Source: Bacteroidota bacterium (GTDB lineage Bacteria; Bacteroidota; Bacteroidia; B-17B0; Aurantibacillaceae). Taken from it: a DNA stretch of 64,000 nucleotides. The stretch covers positions 62,001 through 126,000 of the forward strand of contig JAHBTI010000004.1 of NCBI GenBank assembly GCA_019638705.1, in the 5' to 3' direction. Below are positions 16,067-25,477 of the stretch, one piece after another. Made by a program: the position numbers and the translations under genes. How positions within the stretch are numbered: the stretch's first letter is position 1; each line of letters starts with the position of its first letter. The notes beneath the pieces are model-generated. The model made no database searches. It worked only from the letters and a program-made list of their open reading frames with translations, and was not told the DNA's origin.

Positions 16067-17992
16067 ATGAAAAAGTTCGCCCCCTTGTTCTGTTTCGTAG
16101 TTTTAGAAGTTTCGCAAGCCTGCGCACAGTTTTTCGCGCTCAATTTTGACAGCAGCCGTTATTACTCGGCTTTGCTGCCTTACCCTAACGATGGAAATTA
16201 CCGCGTGCTTCAGTATTACTCGTCTGCCAATACTTCCACCGCCCCATACTCGCAGGGTAATTATTACGGAAATTATTATTCAGGCACACCAACCGCTTAT
16301 ACGGCTGTGCCTGTTCCACGCTCTGTAATTAAAGTGTATGACACAAATCATAATTTACTTAATACCATTGCTTTGCCGCGCGGTTTGTGGCTGCATGAAA
16401 ACCCTCCGCTAAAAGCAAACAATGATAAAGGTGGCACAAGATTGCTGTGGTCTTGCCTTTATACCGATACCCTTAATCCGGTAAATGCCAAAAGCAGGTT
16501 GGCTGTGTTGGAATTAGATGCCGTAAATTACAATGTTATTGGCATACACCCCGTGAGCCACCAAACACAGCTTGGCGATTTTGTGCCCACAGGCATTGTG
16601 GCAATGCCAAACAACCATTACATTGTTGGCGGTGCAACACACATTACGGATATAAGCGGTAATGTTAATTTAACTAAATGTGTAACAAGGTTTTACAAAT
16701 TAGATATTCATTTAAACAAATACGACTCGGCAGATATTGCAGAGAATATTGATTTAAGTCCTTATAACTCTTATAACACTACTGCCAGAATTAAACTTGA
16801 AACAGGATTGGTGTACGACAATAAATTTGCAATAACAGGCAATGTTACTACTACCTGCAGCGCAATAAACGGCACACTTGGTGGCGGTACTTTTGGTGGT
16901 TGGATTGACCAGGATATGAGCCATAAAATTGTGTTAGACACAGGTTTAAATATTGTTGATTGTTTGCTGATGAACGAGATGAAAGAAAATAATTGCGCTG
17001 CTTTTGCCAACAGACATGAACTGACAAACGGAAAAGCCGTTCGGTTCAGTTCTGCAAAAACATATTTAACGGGCGATGGCTCGGAAGCCTGCGGATATAT
17101 GAATGGCGGCAATATGCCTCAGCCTAATGCTCACGCTTACGGTGTGGCGGTAAATTCTGTTTTTGGTAATGCCAATGAAAATATCCAAACCAACATAAGC
17201 ACCAATTATGTTGCCACTACCGCTCCTGCTTATACTTATGCCAACACCTATTATCCCACGGGCTATAACACAACGTATGCCATAAAACAAGCTTACATTA
17301 TAACTGTTGCCGTTGAAGGACTTGAGCCCTCGCGCGGACACCATGAAATGTACCCTAATCTTCAGGGGGTTTTTAATCGCTATTATTTTTTACCGCCAAG
17401 CTGCAACATCGGTGCTATTCATAGTTCCCCCAATGCTACCAATGCAACTGCTCTCACAAATATTTCAAAGTATAATTCTTATCTCTCAAATTCAAAACTG
17501 CTCATTACCAAAATGGATACTTTGGGAAATATTATCTGGACAAAAAGATACGGCGGTGAAATGACCTATTTTGGCAGAGGCATAGCATTTACTAACGACG
17601 GCGGATGTATTATTTCGGGTTGCCGTTACGACAGTACAAGTATGTACGCAGGTCATCTTGTAGAAAATTTTTTATTGAAGTTAGATGAACACGGTAATAT
17701 TCATGTGGATACTAACTCAACAGGAGGAGGTATCGGAATTACCAAATTAAATGCAGAACATTTGCAACTGAAAATTTATCCCAATCCTGCCAATACCGAG
17801 ATTTATATTGATGTGCCAAACGAAAGTAATTTTGATATAGAAATTTACAATACGCTTGGGCAATTGGTGTTGCAAAAAAATAATTACACAAACCGTAGTG
17901 CAATAAACATAAGCACGCTGAACAAAAATGTGTATTACCTTAAAGCAAAAAGTAATAAAGGTGTTTATTATGGTAAAGTTTTAAAAGAGTAA
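16067..17992 (+). CDS. T9SS-secreted protein with C-terminal sorting domain
   Basis: A 641-residue protein with a signal peptide (MKKFAPLFCFVVLEVSQACA, cut before Q). The large middle part has no family I recognise; it is rich in Asn, Thr and Tyr and has repeated blade-like stretches such as LLITKMDTLGNIIWTKRYGG and GGCIISGCRYD, reminiscent of beta-propeller proteins. The last 75 residues are a type A T9SS sorting domain: LKIYPNPANTEIYIDV, IYNTLGQLVLQ and VYYLKAKSNKGVYYGKVLKE. It should be exported by Sec, passed through the outer membrane by the T9SS and released or anchored at the surface. Confidence 0.85.
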   Translation: MKKFAPLFCFVVLEVSQACAQFFALNFDSSRYYSALLPYPNDGNYRVLQYYSSANTSTAPYSQGNYYGNYYSGTPTAYTAVPVPRSVIKVYDTNHNLLNTIALPRGLWLHENPPLKANNDKGGTRLLWSCLYTDTLNPVNAKSRLAVLELDAVNYNVIGIHPVSHQTQLGDFVPTGIVAMPNNHYIVGGATHITDISGNVNLTKCVTRFYKLDIHLNKYDSADIAENIDLSPYNSYNTTARIKLETGLVYDNKFAITGNVTTTCSAINGTLGGGTFGGWIDQDMSHKIVLDTGLNIVDCLLMNEMKENNCAAFANRHELTNGKAVRFSSAKTYLTGDGSEACGYMNGGNMPQPNAHAYGVAVNSVFGNANENIQTNISTNYVATTAPAYTYANTYYPTGYNTTYAIKQAYIITVAVEGLEPSRGHHEMYPNLQGVFNRYYFLPPSCNIGAIHSSPNATNATALTNISKYNSYLSNSKLLITKMDTLGNIIWTKRYGGEMTYFGRGIAFTNDGGCIISGCRYDSTSMYAGHLVENFLLKLDEHGNIHVDTNSTGGGIGITKLNAEHLQLKIYPNPANTEIYIDVPNESNFDIEIYNTLGQLVLQKNNYTNRSAINISTLNKNVYYLKAKSNKGVYYGKVLKE

Positions 17993-17997
17993 ATTAT

Positions 17998-18045
17998 TTC
18001 TTTACCAATTCCAAAATTTATAAAATAAATTCCGCCACTAAGCAG
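17998..18045 (-). pseudogene. Remnant of a T9SS sorting-domain C-terminus
   Basis: On the minus strand this reads LLSGGIYFINFGIGKE, close to the tail of the protein at 29076 (LSSGIYFIKVGNAVKK). The DNA shares TATAAAATAAATTCCGC with that gene's 3' end. No open gene body precedes it. The rest of the gap 18046-18213 shows nothing I can name. Confidence 0.5.
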
Positions 18046-18213
18046 TATTAACGGTGTGCTTGCTTTCATGCAAAATCTTACGGAGTTTAAATTAGTTAAC
18101 CCAAGTTGCTATTTAATGGTGGTTGTTTTTATAAGGAGTAAGCCAAAAATAAAGAGCGTTAGTTTTACAAGTAATCCGCGCAGTGTAATAGCGTGAATGC
18201 TTTTAGGGAACAG

Positions 18214-19005
18214 TTACATTTTCTCAATCAACATTTTCGTTACCAATTCAAACGCTTCTTCCTGATTATATTTTTCGTCAGGTCGTAGCAACGCAACGGT
18301 GTCGCCCAAAAATTCGCTGTCTGTTTTCTTACGTTCAATGTTTAGCAAAAACTCTTTCTTTGTTGGTATCGGTTTGTCCAACGAAAATTTCATATACTCT
18401 TTGTAGCATTTTAAAATCAAGTCTGTGTCGGGTTTGTCTGTTGTCAAGGCTTTCCATAAGTCAAACAAATCTCTGCCTTTTCTGCGTTGATATAATGCTC
18501 GCAATTTTGTTCCCAATAATTCTTCCAATCTGTAAGTTGTCAAAGCACATTTTCCGTTGAAATAACTTGATGAAACTTCAAAGTCTTTTTTCTCCCAACC
18601 CAAAACAGAAAAATGCTCACGGCAGTTTGTTTCTACTTTCAATTTTAAAATCTGAACAGGCGGAAATTCCGATTCAAATTTGTAAACGATAGTATTGTTG
18701 TCTTTGCGTGGCGTTACGTTTGATTTCCCTAAAAACGAAAGCACTTTTTGAAGTTGTTGAATAGTTTCTTTAATTGGTTCGGGACGGATTTGCACCAAAT
18801 CAATATCTTCCGAATAACGTGGCTGTGGTTGTAAATACAATTTATGCAAAGCTGTTCCGCCTCTGAAAGCCAAACTATCAGCTAAAAATTGATTACTGAA
18901 AATTTCTGTTAATGCTCGGCAAATAACCAAGTCTTGTTCTACCTGTTCGTTTGTTTTCCAAGGAACAAAATTTCCCCATTCCGTTATGTATGCTTGTGGT
19001 ATCAT
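18214..19005 (-). CDS. abiEii: AbiEii/AbiGii-type nucleotidyltransferase toxin
   Basis: A 263-residue protein with the DNA-polymerase-beta-like nucleotidyltransferase signature FRGGTALHKL (GG at 49-50) and YSEDIDL (64-70). A further conserved basic region RLEELLGTKLRALYQRRKGRDLFDLW follows near 155-185. This is the AbiEii toxin family of type IV toxin-antitoxin systems, which modifies tRNA ends with nucleotides and causes abortive infection. Its start overlaps the AbiEi stop by 4 bp, so it is translated in concert with the antitoxin. Length is typical. No sign of decay. Confidence 0.92.
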   Translation of the reverse strand: MIPQAYITEWGNFVPWKTNEQVEQDLVICRALTEIFSNQFLADSLAFRGGTALHKLYLQPQPRYSEDIDLVQIRPEPIKETIQQLQKVLSFLGKSNVTPRKDNNTIVYKFESEFPPVQILKLKVETNCREHFSVLGWEKKDFEVSSSYFNGKCALTTYRLEELLGTKLRALYQRRKGRDLFDLWKALTTDKPDTDLILKCYKEYMKFSLDKPIPTKKEFLLNIERKKTDSEFLGDTVALLRPDEKYNQEEAFELVTKMLIEKM

Positions 19006-19823
19006 TCAAAATCAATGTCTGTATTGATAATAACTTTCCATTTATCGTTAATTGGTTCTTTTGTTTTTTCGCCCGATGCTTTTAATGGAATTTGATAAAA
19101 TTTAATGTCTGCTTTTCTGCAAAGCGAAAACAATTTGTCGGCAAGATGTTGTTTGCTTAAAATTTCTTCCAAAATAAAACCAAAACGTTGCAAAGTTGTT
19201 GTACTTGCATAAGCAACCAATTCGTGCGTAATGTCTTTTTGCTTTACGTTTTCCAACAATTCATTGATTACGGTAACAGCACGGCTCAAACCTCCAATTC
19301 GTTTTTCGTAGTTGATTAAATCAACAGCCGTCAAAATCGGATTTGAAATAGTGATGTAACCTGTTTCTGTTTTCTTTTTTTCAATCAGCGAAACAGGAGG
19401 GATTTGTTTTGTGCTGATGTAATTTATTTTAATTCCCTTTTTGCTCGTTGGTCGCAACACGGGATATTCCGTTATTACAAAATATTCCTGCGGCTGCTGA
19501 TGTGCTGCGCCATGCAAAGCGGCTGCATTTAATAAACCCACGTAGTAATTTCGTTCCAAATGTTTCATCAACCCGTCAATGAAAAGGGCAGGGGGCAAAA
19601 TGCCTTTTGCGGAATATTGAGGCGGAATAATTACATAGTAACCTTTGAAAATGGAAACAATTTTTTGTTTCTGAACCAAGCGATTTAAACCAAACTTAAT
19701 TGTAATATAGGTATCGTCTTTAAAAGCTGATTTAACTTCTATTAAACTAAACGATAGTTTTCCCTTGGATAAACAGTCGTTAATCCATTCAGACATTCTA
19801 TTATAATTATGGGTGGAAACCAT
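19002..19823 (-). CDS. abiEi: AbiEi-type antitoxin/transcriptional regulator
   Basis: A 273-residue protein upstream of and overlapping abiEii. The N-terminal 60-70 residues form a winged-helix-like domain (FSLIEVKSAFKDDTYITIKFGLNRLVQKQKI). The rest matches the AbiEi pattern, with YVGLLNAAALHGAAHQQPQEYFVIT and later ILTAVDLINYEKRIGGLSRAVTVI. AbiEi antitoxins repress their own operon by binding repeats in the promoter; two 9-bp direct repeats lie just upstream here. The pair is an addiction or abortive-infection module, framed by a T9SS fragment and a TonB receptor. Confidence 0.88.
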   Translation of the reverse strand: MVSTHNYNRMSEWINDCLSKGKLSFSLIEVKSAFKDDTYITIKFGLNRLVQKQKIVSIFKGYYVIIPPQYSAKGILPPALFIDGLMKHLERNYYVGLLNAAALHGAAHQQPQEYFVITEYPVLRPTSKKGIKINYISTKQIPPVSLIEKKKTETGYITISNPILTAVDLINYEKRIGGLSRAVTVINELLENVKQKDITHELVAYASTTTLQRFGFILEEILSKQHLADKLFSLCRKADIKFYQIPLKASGEKTKEPINDKWKVIINTDIDFE

Positions 19824-19832
19824 CTTAGATAA

Positions 19833-19860
19833 ATTTTGCTAAAGGTAGCGCATTTTGCTA
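19833..19860. promoter_or_regulatory. Direct repeats upstream of abiEi
   Basis: ATTTTGCTA occurs at 19833-19841 and 19852-19860, 19 bp apart centre to centre, so both face the same side of the helix. They lie 10-37 bp before the abiEi start, where an autoregulatory operator is expected. On the minus strand TACCTTTA between them resembles a -7 element. Confidence 0.45.
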
Positions 19861-19972
19861 CAAATCGCAAAATATTTCTAATAATATTTTTGAAAATAAT
19901 TATACTGTTACTCTGTGATAACAAAACATTCGCCTTCCCGATAGCGCGGATTTTGTGTGTTGGTATTATTCA

Positions 19973-22399
19973 TTAAAACTCAAATATAAATCCAATAGAT
20001 GGAACAATAGTTGCCGACCTCTGATTTAAAATTAAAGGAATGGCGTTACTTCCGTCTGTTTTTACCGGTTGTCCGTCTGTTGTTTTAAATCCGGTGTTGT
20101 CATCGTTTCTTTCAAATGTGAATTTGGGTAAATAAGGTGTTTTGTAGAATAGAAGATTTTGGAAATCAACAAATACATCTAAACTTACTTTTTTGAAATT
20201 GAATTTCTTATCCACTCTCAAGTCTAATTGATTGAAAACAGGAAGTCGTTTACTATTGAGTTGCGAATAATCATAAACACCTGTTCCTGTTGTCAAATAC
20301 ATTACTGTTGATGCGGTCATATCAAAAGGCGTGTAAGGTTGTCCTCCGGCAATGCGGTATTTCAAGCCAACGTCCCAATTCTTTTTGAATTTATAACCAA
20401 AAGTAGCAGAAACAATAAACCCATAATCCCAAGTTGAAGGTCTAAACGCATTATCTATGCCCGAAAATTCCGATTTGTAAAGTGTAGTACTGGCTACATA
20501 AAAAAGGTTTTTAATGAGTTTTTGTTGAATATAAGCCTCAATCCCATACACGCGTCCCCGCCCTGTTGAAGCGTATTGGTCGCTACCAACTGCCGAATAA
20601 TCCGTACCGATATTGGCATAAGAAATCCCGTTGGTTAAGGAGGTCGGATAATTTCTGTAATCTTTGTAAAATGCCTCAAAAGTAAATCGCAAATCGTTTT
20701 TTGGCACAAACTCTGTCCCCATTGTGTAATGAATGGAGTTGGTATATTTTAAATTTTTGTTGGCAAATGATTCTTTATTGTCTTTGTAACCAAGCATCGT
20801 GTAAACAGGTAGTTTGTAATAACTTCCAACGGATGCCGAAATGTTCCATTGGTTATTGATAATGTAGGAGAATGAAACTCTTGGGGAAAGGGTTCTCAAT
20901 GGATTTAACCCATTTTTTGTATAAGTATTAATATCTGTCCGAACACCTCCCGACACTAAAAACTTATCGTCAAAAAAATATTTGGCAACTTGACCATACG
21001 CTCCAAATTTGAAAAAATCAATTGCTGTATTGCTTGAAAAACTAACAGCAGGACTGATGATGGTTCCACTACTATCCTTTACTTCTTCTTTTATCGTATT
21101 GAAAATATCGGCATCGTATTTTACATATTGTGCATATACACCATAACTGTATTTCCAGCCGTTTTTAAATTTGTTCATATCAAAACGGAGTTTATTCTCC
21201 GTTTCGTGGCTTCCTAAACTAAACAGTTTATTACCACTTTTTGAAGCATTGTTTTCATAACGGTCAGCACCATTAAAAAACATATTTCTGCTTAAAGCAA
21301 TGGTAAAATATCCGTTATTTACCAATCGTTTCAAGGTTGCACCAACGGTATAATTCCATTGATTAATTAACGGATTTGCCCGGTTGATGTATTCCGTATT
21401 GGCATCGCTGTTTTTGGGAACGGCTAATTTAAAATTGTCAATAGCTCCAATTCCTATAAAAGTCAATTCTGTTTTATTGTTGATTTTGTGGTTTATTTTG
21501 TATTGAAAATCATAATAATCAGGGCGAATAGGCAAGTCCAATAATTTGAATAAAAACTGCAAATAGGAACGCCTTGCGGAAGCCATAAAAGTCGTTTTCT
21601 TTCCCAAAGGACCTTCTAACATAGCCGCAAACTCAGTTCCCGACAAGCGGAAATTTCCACTTAATTTATCCGGATTTCCATTTCGTTGTTTGATGACTAT
21701 TGTTGAAGCCAAAGCGTTATCATACTTTGCATTAAAAGCAGATGAAGTCAATTGCACATCTTGAATAAACGATACATTCAAAATTCCGGTTGCTCCGCCA
21801 CTTGCTCCTTGTGTTTGAAAATGGTTTAAAACAGGTATTTCGATGCCATCCAAATAATAAACATTCTCACTCGGACCGCCACCACGCACAATAATATCGT
21901 TTCGGTTGGGCGTTGTTCCTCCTGCTACTCCGGGCAACACCTGAATAACTTTTGAAACATCAAAATTTCCACCGGGGTTTACTTTTATTTCTTCGGCTGT
22001 TAATTTTTGGGTAGCCAAAGGTGTTATCATATCCGTCGCCCTAACCGACTTTCCTGCATTGATGACCACTTCTTGTAATTCCTGATTTTTTTCATCCAGT
22101 TCTATTTGTAAAATTTGAGCATTTCCTGAACTCAAATTAATGTTGTAAAGAGTAAAAGGTGCATAACCGATATACGAAGTTTCCAAATTATATTTGCCAA
22201 CCGGAAGCTGAATCGAGAAATTTCCGTTTTCATCAGATAGTGTACCCACCGTGTCTTTTCCTGAAAATTTAAGAACCACGCCAATTAATATTTCCTGTGT
22301 GTTTTTATCTTTTACCACACCGTTGATAGTACCCATTGTTTGGGCAAAAAGCGTATTTCCACAGAAAAAGAAAGTCAATCCAAAAAGTATATTTCTCAT
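19973..22399 (-). CDS. TonB-dependent receptor with carboxypeptidase-like N-terminal domain
   Basis: An 808-residue outer-membrane receptor. Signal peptide MRNILFGLTFFFCGNTLFA; a carboxypeptidase-D-regulatory-like domain (about 25-110, GTINGVVKDKNTQEILIGVV); a plug domain (about 125-230) with VSKVIQVLPGVAGG and DIIVRGGGPSENVYYLDGIEIP; then a 22-strand-like barrel ending in the aromatic terminus GFIFEF. It should import a siderophore, vitamin or other ligand with TonB energy. No SusD partner is adjacent, so it is not a Sus pair. Divergent from the MarR-crt operon, with 110 bp between the starts, so the two could be coregulated. Confidence 0.93.
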   Translation of the reverse strand: MRNILFGLTFFFCGNTLFAQTMGTINGVVKDKNTQEILIGVVLKFSGKDTVGTLSDENGNFSIQLPVGKYNLETSYIGYAPFTLYNINLSSGNAQILQIELDEKNQELQEVVINAGKSVRATDMITPLATQKLTAEEIKVNPGGNFDVSKVIQVLPGVAGGTTPNRNDIIVRGGGPSENVYYLDGIEIPVLNHFQTQGASGGATGILNVSFIQDVQLTSSAFNAKYDNALASTIVIKQRNGNPDKLSGNFRLSGTEFAAMLEGPLGKKTTFMASARRSYLQFLFKLLDLPIRPDYYDFQYKINHKINNKTELTFIGIGAIDNFKLAVPKNSDANTEYINRANPLINQWNYTVGATLKRLVNNGYFTIALSRNMFFNGADRYENNASKSGNKLFSLGSHETENKLRFDMNKFKNGWKYSYGVYAQYVKYDADIFNTIKEEVKDSSGTIISPAVSFSSNTAIDFFKFGAYGQVAKYFFDDKFLVSGGVRTDINTYTKNGLNPLRTLSPRVSFSYIINNQWNISASVGSYYKLPVYTMLGYKDNKESFANKNLKYTNSIHYTMGTEFVPKNDLRFTFEAFYKDYRNYPTSLTNGISYANIGTDYSAVGSDQYASTGRGRVYGIEAYIQQKLIKNLFYVASTTLYKSEFSGIDNAFRPSTWDYGFIVSATFGYKFKKNWDVGLKYRIAGGQPYTPFDMTASTVMYLTTGTGVYDYSQLNSKRLPVFNQLDLRVDKKFNFKKVSLDVFVDFQNLLFYKTPYLPKFTFERNDDNTGFKTTDGQPVKTDGSNAIPLILNQRSATIVPSIGFIFEF

Positions 22400-22482
22400 A
22401 CAGCAAACAAATAAATTAGTGCAAAATTAAACTATATTTCAATATAAAAGCATATTTATCAACTTTATTTAATAATAAATAG

Positions 22483-22490
22483 TATATTTG
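22483..22490 (+). promoter_or_regulatory. -7 element of the MarR-carotenoid operon
   Basis: TATATTTG matches the Bacteroidota consensus TAnnTTTG fully and lies 19 bp before the MarR ATG. The -33 box is weak. The very short leader and AT-rich surroundings would allow a MarR dimer to block it. Confidence 0.55.
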
Positions 22491-22509
22491 TATTCTAAAA
22501 TTGTTCAGA

Positions 22510-23163
22510 ATGAATTACAGTTTGATAAAAGATGTGCTTGATTTAATACAACAATTTGAAGCTGAAAACAACAATGTCAGTGGTTTTGAATTTTCTGTAA
22601 AAGGGTTTAAAAATTGGATTTCTGCTACTAATAAAGATTACGTTATTGAACCTGATTGGGAAGGAAAAGAAAACGGACGAAGCCCGGAAAGTGTCATCAA
22701 CACCTTAATTGTTCACATGAACAGATACGCAAAAAGCTATTCCAAATCAGCAATTTTTGGTTCGGATTTTTCTACGCAGGAAGATTTTATTTACCTGATT
22801 AACCTAAAAGCATTTGGCGAAATGTCTAAAATGGATTTAATCAAAAAAAATGTACACGAAAAACCGGTTGGAATGCAAATTATTAACCGGCTTGTAAACC
22901 AAGGTTGGGTTGAACAACGAAATTCTAAAGCCGACAAACGCAGCAAAGTTATTTCAATCACACATAATGGTTTAACAGCATTAGAAAATCAAATGAACAA
23001 AATACGGCAAGCCACAGCCATTGTAACGGGCGATTTAACTCATGCTGAGAAAATGGAATTAATACGGTTGCTCAACAAACTAAATGATTTCCATCAACCA
23101 ATTTATGATAAAAATATTGAAACAGAATATTTGCTGAATGAAGCGTTAAAAGCGAAAAATTAA
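22510..23163 (+). CDS. MarR-family transcriptional regulator
   Basis: A 217-residue regulator. The ATG at 22510 is preferred to a TTG 9 bp upstream. Residues about 70-190 carry a MarR winged helix: LINLKAFGEMSKMDLIKKN, GMQIINRLVNQGWVEQRNSKADKRSKVI (recognition helix and wing) and LTHAEKMELIRLLNKL. The N-terminal 60 residues are longer than in most MarR proteins. Its stop overlaps the crtI start (TAATG), so it is the first gene of the carotenoid operon. It probably represses or tunes the operon in response to a small ligand or oxidant. Confidence 0.88.
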   Translation: MNYSLIKDVLDLIQQFEAENNNVSGFEFSVKGFKNWISATNKDYVIEPDWEGKENGRSPESVINTLIVHMNRYAKSYSKSAIFGSDFSTQEDFIYLINLKAFGEMSKMDLIKKNVHEKPVGMQIINRLVNQGWVEQRNSKADKRSKVISITHNGLTALENQMNKIRQATAIVTGDLTHAEKMELIRLLNKLNDFHQPIYDKNIETEYLLNEALKAKN

Positions 23164-24635
23164 TGAAAAAGAAAATTGCCATAATCGGCTCGGGGTTTTC
23201 GGGTTTGTCTGCTGCTGCTTATGCGGCAAAAGCAGGCAATGAAGTTCATGTATTTGAGAAACACGACCAGCCAGGTGGTAGAGCCAGACAATTTACCACA
23301 GAACAAGGTTTTGTTTTTGACATGGGACCAAGTTGGTATTGGATGCCCGATATTATAGAAAAATTTTTTGCCGATTTCGGACACAAAACTTCCGATTTCT
23401 TTGAGTTGATTTCATTAAACCCACAGTTTGAAATGGTTTTTTCAGACGAGAAAATGAATGTGCCGAAAAATTTTGAAGAACTAAAACTGCTGTTTGAAAA
23501 AACCGAAAAAGGTGCAGGATTGCAATTGGAGAAATTTATGCAATCGGCAAAATTCAAATACGAAGTGGGAATGCAGAATTTTGTAAACAAACCTTGCCAT
23601 AATTGGTTAGAATTTGTTTCGCCCAAAATAGCCAAAAGTGCATTGAAGTTAGATTTGCTCACCAATTTCAGAAGCTACGTTGCCAATTATTTTAAAAACG
23701 AAAAATTGAGAACCTTAATGGAATTTCCTGTGATTTTTTTGGGTGCTTCGCCAAAAAACATTCCTGCTTTATACAGTTTGATGAATTACGGAGGTTATGC
23801 TTTGGGCACACATTATCCTATCGGTGGTTTCTACCAATTGGTGCTGGCAATGCAACAGGTTGCCGAAAAGCAAGGGGCTAATTTTCATTTCAATAAAACC
23901 GTTGAAAAAATAAATACTGAAAATAACAAAATAACATCTCTGCAAATAAATGGTGTAAAGCACAAATTTGATTTCGTTATAGCTTCGTCGGATTATCATC
24001 ACACCGAAACACTTTTAGACGAAGGTTTAAGAAATTATTCAGAGCAATACTGGCAAAGCAGAACTTTTGCACCCTCTTGCTTGATTTATTATTTGGGAGT
24101 TACAGAGAAAATTCCGCGCCTGAAACACCACACGCTTTTTTTTGAAAATAATTTTGACGAGCATATTGATTGCATTTACGGTGAGAAAAAATTTCCCGAA
24201 AAACCGCTGTTTTATGCTTGTTGCCCGTCAAAAACAGATGAAACAGTTGCTCCCAAGGGGAAAGAAAATTTGTTTTTACTGATGCCTTTGGCTATCGGAA
24301 TAAATGATGAAGAACGTATGCGCGAAAAGTATTTGACAGAAATGCTTTCCAGAATTGAAAAACATACGGGAACAAATGATTTGGCTTCAAAAATTGAATA
24401 CAAAAAGAGTTATTGTGTGAGCGATTTTATAAGCGATTACAACGCTTACGGCGGCAATGCTTACGGGCTGGCAAATACATTGGCTCAAACAGCAGTTTTG
24501 AAACCTAAGATAAGGAATAAGAAATTGAAAAATTTATTCTACACAGGTCAGCTCACCGTTCCCGGACCGGGCGTTCCGCCTACTATTATATCGGGAAAAA
24601 TTGCAGCAAATGAAATTAATAAAATTAAAAACTAA
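23163..24635 (+). CDS. crtI: Phytoene desaturase/isomerase (CrtI family)
   Basis: A 490-residue FAD-dependent desaturase. The N-terminus has the dinucleotide-binding motif AIIGSGFSGLSAAAYAAKAG (residues 5-24) with HVFEKHDQPGGRARQF after it. The C-terminus has NLFYTGQLTVPGPGVPPTII, the conserved CrtI FAD end motif. It converts phytoene to lycopene at the membrane. It starts within the MarR stop codon and is followed after 5 bp by crtB, which supports the assignment over other amine-oxidase-like enzymes. Confidence 0.93.
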   Translation: MKKKIAIIGSGFSGLSAAAYAAKAGNEVHVFEKHDQPGGRARQFTTEQGFVFDMGPSWYWMPDIIEKFFADFGHKTSDFFELISLNPQFEMVFSDEKMNVPKNFEELKLLFEKTEKGAGLQLEKFMQSAKFKYEVGMQNFVNKPCHNWLEFVSPKIAKSALKLDLLTNFRSYVANYFKNEKLRTLMEFPVIFLGASPKNIPALYSLMNYGGYALGTHYPIGGFYQLVLAMQQVAEKQGANFHFNKTVEKINTENNKITSLQINGVKHKFDFVIASSDYHHTETLLDEGLRNYSEQYWQSRTFAPSCLIYYLGVTEKIPRLKHHTLFFENNFDEHIDCIYGEKKFPEKPLFYACCPSKTDETVAPKGKENLFLLMPLAIGINDEERMREKYLTEMLSRIEKHTGTNDLASKIEYKKSYCVSDFISDYNAYGGNAYGLANTLAQTAVLKPKIRNKKLKNLFYTGQLTVPGPGVPPTIISGKIAANEINKIKN

Positions 24636-24640
24636 GTATT

Positions 24641-25477
24641 ATGAAACAGCTATTTGACGAACTTTCTTACTCGGTAAGCAAAATAACAACGCAAAAATAC
24701 AGTACGAGTTTTTCGCTCGGTATTTTGGTACTAAAGCCATCTATTCGTTCGGCTGTTTATGCAATTTACGGTTATGTGAGATTGGCAGATGAAATTGTAG
24801 ATAGTTTTCACGGGTACGATAAAGAAAAATTGCTAAACAGATTAAAAGTGGAAACTCAAAACGCCTTAGAAGAAAAGATTTCACTTAATCCCATTTTACA
24901 ATCTTTTCAGGAAACCGTGCATAAATACCAAATTGATAAAAAACTCATTGAACAGTTTTTGCACAGTATGGAAATGGATTTGCAAAAGATAGATTACAAC
25001 TCGGAATTATATAATGAATATATCCACGGTTCGGCAGAAGTGGTGGGGCTGATGTGTTTGCAGGTTTTTACGGAAGGTAACAAAGAAAAATACGAAGAAC
25101 TTAAACCCTATGCCATGAAGCTGGGTTCTGCTTTTCAGAAAATTAATTTTTTAAGGGATTTGAACGATGATTATCTGATTTTGGGGCGAACCTATTTTCC
25201 GAATATTGATATGGACGTGTTTGATAACAGCGTGAAAGACAAAATAGAACAGGAAATAGAACAGGAGTTTAAAGAGGCTTTAATCGGAATTAAAAAACTT
25301 CCTGCTTCGTCTTTGTTTGGGGTTTATTTAGCATACAATTACTATTTGTCTTTATTTAAAAAGATAAAAAGAAAATCATCAAAAGAAATATTGAACAGTA
25401 GAATTCGTGTGCCCGATTTTCAAAAAGGATATGTAGCCCTTAGCAGTTATGTGCGATTTAAAATGAATTGTTTATGA
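24641..25477 (+). CDS. crtB: Phytoene synthase (CrtB)
   Basis: A 278-residue squalene/phytoene synthase-family protein. The two aspartate-rich motifs are DEIVD (50-54) and RDLNDD (172-177), which bind the Mg-diphosphates of two GGPP molecules. YGYVRLADEIVD and GSAFQKINFLRD are typical of the family. It condenses GGPP to phytoene. The GGPP synthase gene (crtE) is not in this window. Its stop overlaps the start of the next gene (ATGA). Confidence 0.94.
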   Translation: MKQLFDELSYSVSKITTQKYSTSFSLGILVLKPSIRSAVYAIYGYVRLADEIVDSFHGYDKEKLLNRLKVETQNALEEKISLNPILQSFQETVHKYQIDKKLIEQFLHSMEMDLQKIDYNSELYNEYIHGSAEVVGLMCLQVFTEGNKEKYEELKPYAMKLGSAFQKINFLRDLNDDYLILGRTYFPNIDMDVFDNSVKDKIEQEIEQEFKEALIGIKKLPASSLFGVYLAYNYYLSLFKKIKRKSSKEILNSRIRVPDFQKGYVALSSYVRFKMNCL

